Assembly (NCBI GenBank): GCA_964564595.1
Contig: CAZMCA010000200.1
Span: 1-5,871, forward strand
Source of the DNA: JBEVOS01 sp964564595
GTDB taxonomy: Bacteria > Pseudomonadota > Alphaproteobacteria > Caulobacterales > Aquidulcibacteraceae
Direction of reading: 5' to 3'
DNA length: 5,871 bases
Shown here piece after piece: positions 1-4,017 of the stretch (position 1 is its first letter; each line of letters begins with the position of its first letter). Position numbers and translations under genes: made by a program. A model generated the notes under the pieces. It did not search any database. It saw nothing but the letters and a program-made list of their open reading frames with translations, and was not told where the DNA came from.

Positions 1-440
1 CCCCAATAGGTGCCGATGCCGCCGCCATTCGAGGCGAGCCAGACATTCTCGTTCCAGACATCGACGATGTTATCGAGGCTGTCGCTGACGGAGTTGAGGA
101 AGCAGGAGATCGGCAGGCCGCGCTCAGCGCCGCCGTTCGAGAGCACGGGCGTCGCCGGCATGAACCAGAGCTTGGAGATGTAGTCGTAGATGCGCTGGGC
201 GTGATCGATGTCGTCGGCGTAGGCCGTCGCGACGCGCGCGAACATGTCCTGATAGCTCTCGCCAGGAAGAAGATACCGGTCGCGCAACGTCGTCTTGCCG
301 AAGTCGGTCAGCAGCGCGTCGCGGCTCTCGTCGATGCGGACTTTCTCCACCACCTTCATGGCGCGCAAAGGCTTGGGCTTGCCGCGATGCGGTTCCGCGC
401 GGGGGGTGGATTGAGCTGAAGTCTGCGCCCGCGCCTGCAT
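1..440 (-). CDS. nrdA: Ribonucleoside-diphosphate reductase subunit alpha (class I), N-terminal part, cut by the window edge
   Basis: Large catalytic subunit of class I ribonucleotide reductase. It reduces ribonucleoside diphosphates to deoxyribonucleotides in the cytoplasm together with the radical-generating beta subunit (NrdB). The window holds 146 codons plus two bases, and the frame is open to the left edge. The start of the catalytic barrel is clear: ATPVLSNGG at about 96-104, LPISCFLNSVSDSLDNI at 109-125 and SNGGGIGTYWG at 137-147. Cys113 aligns with the first cysteine of the active-site redox pair (E. coli NrdA Cys225). The ATG at 438-440 is chosen because AAAGGAG lies seven bases upstream. 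Only about 50 residues precede the region that resembles the start of the core (RDRYLLPGESYQDMFARV, 53-70), so there is no room for an N-terminal ATP-cone. A NrdR-type box about 75 bp upstream supports the assignment. The remaining catalytic cysteines and the C-terminal tail lie outside the window. Confidence 0.95.
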   Translation of the reverse strand, partial: MQARAQTSAQSTPRAEPHRGKPKPLRAMKVVEKVRIDESRDALLTDFGKTTLRDRYLLPGESYQDMFARVATAYADDIDHAQRIYDYISKLWFMPATPVLSNGGAERGLPISCFLNSVSDSLDNIVDVWNENVWLASNGGGIGTYW

Positions 441-446
441 CCGTCG

Positions 447-454
447 TCTCCTTT
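447..454 (-). promoter_or_regulatory. Ribosome-binding site of nrdA
   Basis: Read on the minus strand this is AAAGGAGA, a strong Shine-Dalgarno match seven bases before the ATG at 440-438. It decides the nrdA start. It is by far the best ribosome-binding site in the window; the other genes have weaker ones. Confidence 0.85.
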
Positions 455-513
455 ACCGGCCCTTAATCAGACTCGCGCTTGGCGCTTCATCTGGGGTCCG
501 TGACTGCTTTGTA

Positions 514-529
514 CCGCTATATATAGTGA
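514..529 (-). promoter_or_regulatory. NrdR box upstream of nrdA
   Basis: The 16-bp site has a perfect 10-bp palindromic core, CTATATATAG (517-526), flanked by CCG and TGA. It fits the NrdR box consensus acaCwAtATaTwGtgt at the core and at most flanking positions. NrdR is the zinc-finger/ATP-cone repressor of ribonucleotide reductase genes and responds to (d)ATP. The site is about 75 bp upstream of the nrdA start, and its TATATA could also serve as the -10 element, so binding would block the promoter. NrdR boxes usually occur in pairs about 31-32 bp apart centre to centre; I see no good partner near 490 or 552. The A/T core stands out in this GC-rich region. The assignment rests on motif match and gene context. 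Confidence 0.8.
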
Positions 530-547
530 TCCCAAGTCCTAATGCCC

Positions 548-553
548 GGTCAA
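548..553 (-). promoter_or_regulatory. Possible -35 element for nrdA
   Basis: Minus-strand TTGACC lies upstream of the NrdR box and looks like a housekeeping sigma -35 hexamer. The nearest good -10 candidate, TATATA inside the NrdR box, is 22 bp away, which is too long, and the sequence at the usual 17-bp spacing (ATCACT) is poor. It is therefore a tentative call; the true promoter may use another -35. Confidence 0.3.
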
Positions 554-554
554 C

Positions 555-573
555 GGGAGAGCGGGGGTCTCCC
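555..573. repeat. Short inverted repeat (possible hairpin) upstream of the nrdA promoter
   Basis: GGGAGA (555-560) pairs with TCTCCC (568-573) around a seven-base G-rich loop, and is followed by CAAAATTTT. The CCCC at 571-574 could instead pair with GGGG at 591-594, so two structures compete. The location is upstream of the presumed nrdA promoter and about 280 bp before the transporter gene, so it need not be transcribed. It is too short and GC-rich to be called an intrinsic terminator with confidence. Confidence 0.3.
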
Positions 574-674
574 CAAAATTTTCCTGCCTGGGGGTAAAAT
601 GGCGGGGCGCCGGGAAAGGTTTGGGTGACGATTTTCGCCCGATTGGGGCCGGTTCGCCGGGAACGATTAGGACC

Positions 675-688
675 CGATTCAGGAATCG
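675..688. repeat. Hyphenated palindrome CGATTC-AG-GAATCG
   Basis: The two perfect 6-bp arms (675-680 and 683-688) are separated by 2 bp. Each arm contains a GANTC motif. The form suits a dimeric DNA-binding protein, but I do not recognise a specific operator. It lies about 170 bp before the transporter start and about 235 bp before the nrdA start. Confidence 0.5.
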
Positions 689-764
689 CCGCCAAGGGCT
701 CCCGGCAGCGTGCAGCGGCGCAATTTCGGCGTGCGCCCCTGGCCCGGAAAAACGCCGGTTCCCG

Positions 765-798
765 CCGATTCGAGGCCCGCCAGCGCGAATCGAGTCGG
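765..798. repeat. Imperfect inverted repeat with GANTC motifs in its arms
   Basis: CCGATTCGA (765-773) and TCGAGTCGG (790-798) are inverted copies with one mismatch in nine and a 16-bp spacer. An alternative pairing of CGATTCG (766-772) with CGAATCG (786-792) is perfect over seven bases. It lies about 60 bp before the transporter ATG, a plausible place for an operator. No protein can be assigned to it from sequence alone. Confidence 0.4.
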
Positions 799-856
799 CC
801 AAGCGCCCCACAAGCCCGCCCTGGCGCCCCGCCGCGAAACGTCCTTGAAGGGCGCC

Positions 857-1756
857 ATGACAACCGGGGCGGAACAAGGCGGACGAAACGCGGGGCGGGA
901 CGAGCGCTTTTGGGCGGCCGCTTGCGTGGCGGGCGGGGCGGCCCTCATCGCGTTCGCCCCGATCGGCCTGCGGCTCTCGGAGGTCGGCCCGCAGGCGACG
1001 GCGTTCTGGCGGATGGTGTTCGCGCTGCCGCTCCTGGCGATCGCCTTCACCGTCGCGCCCTCAAAACCTGGCGGCAAGGATGTCAGCGTTCTGGTCGCGG
1101 CCGGGCTGTGCTTTGCGTTCGACGTCGCACTCTATCACGCCGCGCTCATGTCCACGACGGTCGTCAACGCGACGCTGCTGTCGAACATGACGCCGATCTT
1201 CGCGGCCATTTCGGGATGGCTCCTCTTCAAGGAACGCATCGGCGTTGGCTTCGCGACAGGCGCGGCGGTCGCGATCGCGGGCGCGATGATGCTGGCGATC
1301 GCGCGTGCGCGTGCGGGGCATGGCGGCGACGCGGGCGTGACCGGCGATGCACTCGCGCTCGCGTCCGCCGTTTTCTATGCCGGCTACCTGATCATCTTGA
1401 ATGTCGTGCGCAAACGCGTCGGCGTGCGTGCGGCGATGTTCTTCACCACACTTGCATCAGCTGTGGTGCTGTTTGCGATCACGCTCGCGCTCGGTGAGGA
1501 TTTCTGGCCGGAAACCGCGAAGGGCTGGGCCGTGCTCGTGGGGCTCGGCGTGGTCGTGCACGTCGGCGGGCAAGGACTGATCGCGGCGGGGCTCGGCCGC
1601 TTACCCATCGCGCTTTCAACCGTGTTGCTGTGGATTCAGCCCGTCAGCGCCGCGGCGCTCTCTTGGATATTGTTCGGCGAAGCGCTTGGCCCAATGGCGA
1701 TTGCGGGCGCAGCGCTCGTGCTCGGCGGCGTCTTCATCGTGCAGCGCGCACGATGA
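857..1756 (+). CDS. DMT-superfamily (EamA-type) inner-membrane transporter
   Basis: A 299-residue integral membrane protein of the drug/metabolite transporter superfamily, of normal length for the 10-TM group. It has two tandem EamA repeats, roughly residues 18-149 and 163-297. Recognisable family segments are PQATAFWRMVFALPLL (45-60), the helix ending each repeat's loop with LLFKERI (122-128) and ILFGEAL (271-277), and NATLLSNMTPIF (104-115). The short N-terminus before the first helix is hydrophilic and cytoplasmic. The ATG at 857 is chosen because the first helix begins about 17 residues later; the frame is open upstream to an ATG at 710, but that extension is polar, arginine- and proline-rich and unlike the family. 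AAGGG four bases before the ATG is a weak ribosome-binding site. The substrate cannot be inferred; members export amino acids, metabolites or drugs. The gene ends 3 bp from the stop of convergent lepB. Confidence 0.92.
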   Translation: MTTGAEQGGRNAGRDERFWAAACVAGGAALIAFAPIGLRLSEVGPQATAFWRMVFALPLLAIAFTVAPSKPGGKDVSVLVAAGLCFAFDVALYHAALMSTTVVNATLLSNMTPIFAAISGWLLFKERIGVGFATGAAVAIAGAMMLAIARARAGHGGDAGVTGDALALASAVFYAGYLIILNVVRKRVGVRAAMFFTTLASAVVLFAITLALGEDFWPETAKGWAVLVGLGVVVHVGGQGLIAAGLGRLPIALSTVLLWIQPVSAAALSWILFGEALGPMAIAGAALVLGGVFIVQRAR

Positions 1757-1759
1757 AGT

Positions 1760-2527
1760 CTAGTCGTGCAGCGGCCGGAACCAGCGCGGCTGCGGGCACG
1801 TGACGCCCGTCGCGCGGTTGCAGAAGCGCGCCGCGAAATAGACCGTCTCGGCGCGGCCGATCAGGTTCTCGAACGGCACCGGGCCCATGCCAGCCCAGCG
1901 GCTATCGAGCGAGTTGTCGCGATTGTCGCCCATGAAGAAGTAATAGCCCTCGGGCACGACGTACGGGCCGAACTCGTCATAGATCGCGCCATCGGGAAAT
2001 TGATGCACCGCGTGGCGAAGCCCGCCCGGCAGCGTCTCTTCGTAGCGGATCGCGGACTCAAGCCCTTGTTCGTGCGCGCGCCGCACCAGCGAATGACCTT
2101 CGGATGTTTCAGCAGGCGCGCCATTGATCCAAAGCGCCCCGCCGCGCAGCGCGATGCGATCGCCCGGCAAGCCGATCAGCCGTTTGATCATCACGCGCCC
2201 GTCCTGCGGGTGAATGAACACGACGACATCGCCGCGGCGCGGTTGTTGTTCGAGGAAGCGGTGATCGCTCGGCGGCAATAGGGCGCCGGCGTTGAGCGGC
2301 AGTGAATGGCGGCTGTAGCCGTACGCCCATTTCGAAACGACGACGCGGTCGCCGACTTCAAGCGTCGGCACCATGCTTTCGGACGGGATCGAGTAGTTCG
2401 CGAAAGCCGCCGTCGTGAACACGAGATAGGCCGGGATGATCCAGGCAAGCGTCTTCAGCCAGTCGATAATTTCGGCCCGCACCCGTTCATAAAGGGGCGG
2501 CCGGGACGCTTCTTCTTGCGCTTGCAT
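1760..2527 (-). CDS. lepB: Signal peptidase I
   Basis: Type I signal peptidase that cleaves signal peptides from Sec- and Tat-exported proteins at the periplasmic face of the inner membrane; 255 residues. An N-terminal anchor helix (about 24-44) follows a short cytoplasmic segment. All family boxes are present: box B IPSESMVPTL (47-56) with nucleophile Ser51, the stretch RGDVVVF (98-104), box D with general base Lys115 in MIKRLIGLPGD (113-123), and box E GDNRDNSLDSR (200-210). The ATG at 2525-2527 puts the anchor at the expected distance, and GGGGAAG precedes it. The open frame continues upstream to 2989, but that part is charged, unlike the family and antisense to the EI24 gene. Two cysteines, 236 and 244, lie in the periplasmic C-terminal end. 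In many alphaproteobacteria lepB sits with rnc and era; here a convergent transporter gene lies directly downstream instead. Confidence 0.97.
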   Translation of the reverse strand: MQAQEEASRPPLYERVRAEIIDWLKTLAWIIPAYLVFTTAAFANYSIPSESMVPTLEVGDRVVVSKWAYGYSRHSLPLNAGALLPPSDHRFLEQQPRRGDVVVFIHPQDGRVMIKRLIGLPGDRIALRGGALWINGAPAETSEGHSLVRRAHEQGLESAIRYEETLPGGLRHAVHQFPDGAIYDEFGPYVVPEGYYFFMGDNRDNSLDSRWAGMGPVPFENLIGRAETVYFAARFCNRATGVTCPQPRWFRPLHD

Positions 2528-2632
2528 AAACTTCCCCGATCGGTTGGAGGATTGGAGGGGGCCGGACGGCGCGTCAAGCGCGCGCGCCAGAAGGACGCAG
2601 TGGCGAACGTGTGAACACGGGGAGCAGCGGGT
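2528..2632. promoter_or_regulatory. Divergent promoter region for lepB and the EI24 gene
   Basis: This is a 105-bp spacer between two divergent starts, so it must carry both promoters unless they lie inside the genes. On the minus strand TTGACGC (2571-2577) matches the -35 sequence TTGACGS of Caulobacter-type housekeeping promoters; the -10 region 17 bp on (CAATCC, 2549-2554) is poor. On the plus strand GGGGAG (2619-2624) sits eight bases before the ATG at 2633 and is a good ribosome-binding site for the EI24 gene. No clear plus-strand promoter is visible. Confidence 0.4.
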
Positions 2633-3316
2633 ATGGGCGGTCTTGGCGCGGCGCTGGGCGCCGTTTCGGGCGGCGTTTCTGACGTCTTTTCGCGCCGCTT
2701 GGGCGGGCTTGCGCTGCTCTGCGTGCTCGTGGCGTTTACGATCACGATCGGCGCGGCTTGGGCGGCGTTTCGTTACCTCCTTCCGCTCATTCCCGAAGGC
2801 GAGGGATGGTGGGTCTGGGTGTTCAACGCCGCTGAGGTGTTGGGCGGCGCTGGCGTCCTCATCTTGTCGATCGTGCTCGCGCCCGCTGTGTCGATGTTTA
2901 TGGGCGGCGTTCTGTTTGATGTCGCGGCAGGGCGGATCGAGAAGGCGCTTTATCCGAATGATCCGCCGGGCCGGATGATGGCGCCCCATGAGGGCGTGCT
3001 GAATGGCCTGCGCATCGCGCTGCCGGCGCTGGCGCTCAATCTCGTCTCGCTGCCGCTCCTGTTCGTGCCTGTGGTGAACCTGGTTTGGTTTCTTGGGCTC
3101 AATGGCTTCTTGATGGGGCGTGAATACGCGTCTCTTGCTGCGGTGCGCTCAATGAAGTGGCAGGACGCGCGCGCGTTGCGCGCACGTGCGCCGTTCGCCG
3201 TATTCGTGGTCGGCTTGGTGTGTTCGATCGTGCCGTTCGTTGCGCCGCTGATTGGCGCAGGCGCTATGACGCGGCTGGTGAAGGCGCTTTCCAGTACCAA
3301 TACCGCCCGCGCGTGA
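2633..3316 (+). CDS. EI24-domain (CysZ-like) inner-membrane protein
   Basis: A 227-residue polytopic membrane protein that resembles the EI24 family (the family that includes the sulfate permease CysZ). Four hydrophobic stretches are visible at about 24-46, 69-95, 127-158 and 187-212, with a longer polar loop between the second and third (FDVAAGRIEKALYPND, 95-110). The segment LGLNGFLMGREYASL (154-168) fits the conserved LNGyLLGREY signature of this family. The start at 2633 has GGGGAG eight bases upstream. A role in sulfate uptake is not supported: no sulfate or cysteine genes lie nearby, and many alphaproteobacterial members are uncharacterised. The last 53 bp overlap the 3' end of the convergent GNAT gene, so its C-terminal 17 codons are antisense to the end of that gene. 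Confidence 0.85.
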   Translation: MGGLGAALGAVSGGVSDVFSRRLGGLALLCVLVAFTITIGAAWAAFRYLLPLIPEGEGWWVWVFNAAEVLGGAGVLILSIVLAPAVSMFMGGVLFDVAAGRIEKALYPNDPPGRMMAPHEGVLNGLRIALPALALNLVSLPLLFVPVVNLVWFLGLNGFLMGREYASLAAVRSMKWQDARALRARAPFAVFVVGLVCSIVPFVAPLIGAGAMTRLVKALSSTNTARA

Positions 3317-4013
3317 CGAACCCCTCGCTCTCATAGAGCGCGATCGCGGAGGGATTGTCCTCCTCGACTTGTAGGTACGCAGCCGTCGCGCGCTGCTCAT
3401 GCGCCCAAGCAAGCAGCGCGCGCAGAATGCGGCGCGCGTGGCCGCGCCGGCGCGCATCGGGCGCCGTGCGCATTGCGAACACGCCGGCAAGATCGCCGGT
3501 GACAACGCACATGCCGATTGCGGCGAGGGCTGCGTCCTGCGTGACTTCAGCAAAGACTTTTGGATCGGGCGCGCGCGCAATGATGCCGCGCCGCTCGTGC
3601 GTGTCTTCCGGATGCGCGGCGGCGGCTGTCATCACAGCATCGAACGCAGCGCCTGGCGCGCCGCGAAGGCGCACGGTTTCGTCGCTATCGATGGGGCCGA
3701 GCGCGCGGTCCATCACCAGCGTCGGCATGCTGCGCGTGTAGCCGCGTGCAGCAAGCGCTTCGGGCAAATGCGCTGGCGCGCAGGCGTTCTCGGTGATCCG
3801 AAATTGCGGCGTGAGGCCACGGTCCCGCAGCCATTCTTCTGCACTGGTAATGTCAGTCTCAAGGTCGCCGCCCGTCCACGACATCGGCGCGACGGCGTTC
3901 GGCCGGCCAGTAAGTCCGCTATCGGCGTTGAGCGCCCAGCCATTCAGCGCATCGCGCTCCCGCGCCGGCCACGCTTCGGTGACCGCGCGATCGATTGCGA
4001 AGAGGTCTGTCAT
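3264..4013 (-). CDS. GNAT-family N-acetyltransferase
   Basis: A 249-residue cytoplasmic acetyltransferase predicted to use acetyl-CoA. The catalytic GNAT fold is in the C-terminal part: the beta strand LAGVFAMRTAPDARRRGHA (175-193) contains the acetyl-CoA pyrophosphate-binding loop RRRGHA (188-193), and NPSAIALYESEGF (220-232) is the conserved later motif. The N-terminal part has a segment WALNADSGLTGRPNAVAPM (26-44) of a type seen in a subgroup of two-lobed GNAT proteins, so the protein may be a tandem or degenerate double GNAT. The substrate is unknown. The ATG at 4011-4013 is four bases after the ecm stop codon, and the sequence just upstream has no strong ribosome-binding site, which suggests co-transcription and perhaps translational coupling with ecm. 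The 3' end overlaps the convergent EI24 gene by 53 bp. Confidence 0.9.
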   Translation of the reverse strand: MTDLFAIDRAVTEAWPARERDALNGWALNADSGLTGRPNAVAPMSWTGGDLETDITSAEEWLRDRGLTPQFRITENACAPAHLPEALAARGYTRSMPTLVMDRALGPIDSDETVRLRGAPGAAFDAVMTAAAAHPEDTHERRGIIARAPDPKVFAEVTQDAALAAIGMCVVTGDLAGVFAMRTAPDARRRGHARRILRALLAWAHEQRATAAYLQVEEDNPSAIALYESEGFVTRGRYWYWKAPSPAAS

Positions 4014-4017
4014 TGCA

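Larger units (their letters stand above)
441..856. other. 416-bp intergenic region between divergent nrdA and the DMT transporter gene
   Basis: No convincing gene is present. Open frames here do not resemble any protein I know and run through the regulatory motifs. The nrdA-proximal part (441-553) carries the ribosome-binding site, the NrdR box and a -35-like hexamer. The middle (555-600) has a G/C hairpin and an AAAATTTT tract (575-582). The part towards the transporter (675-798) has two hyphenated palindromes built on CGATTC/GAATCG. Six GANTC motifs start at 470, 676, 683, 767, 787 and 792; I count only three in the rest of the window. I could not identify a clear promoter for the transporter gene. 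Confidence 0.7.

Noticed and set aside
595..600. TAAAAT as a plus-strand -10 element for the transporter gene
   Set aside because: There is no -35-like hexamer at a usable distance, and it would give a leader of about 250 bases.
710..856. Upstream start for the transporter at 710
   Set aside because: The 49 added residues are polar and Arg/Pro-rich, lack family similarity and cover the inverted repeat and GANTC motifs; the ATG at 857 fits the first helix.
453..877. Several long open frames on both strands of the intergenic region
   Set aside because: High GC content gives long open frames by chance; these are rich in Arg, Pro and Ala, overlap each other and the regulatory motifs, and match no family I recognise.
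1757..1800. GC-rich inverted repeat at the ends of the transporter and lepB genes (GTGCAGC near 1766, complementary bases near 1790-1800) as a shared terminator
   Set aside because: It lies inside the lepB coding sequence, has mismatched arms and a long loop, and lacks a T tract.
2528..2989. N-terminal extension of lepB by 154 codons to an ATG at 2989
   Set aside because: The extension is rich in Arg and His with no resemblance to signal peptidases, it is antisense to the EI24 gene, and the ATG at 2527 gives a normal-length LepB with a properly placed membrane anchor.
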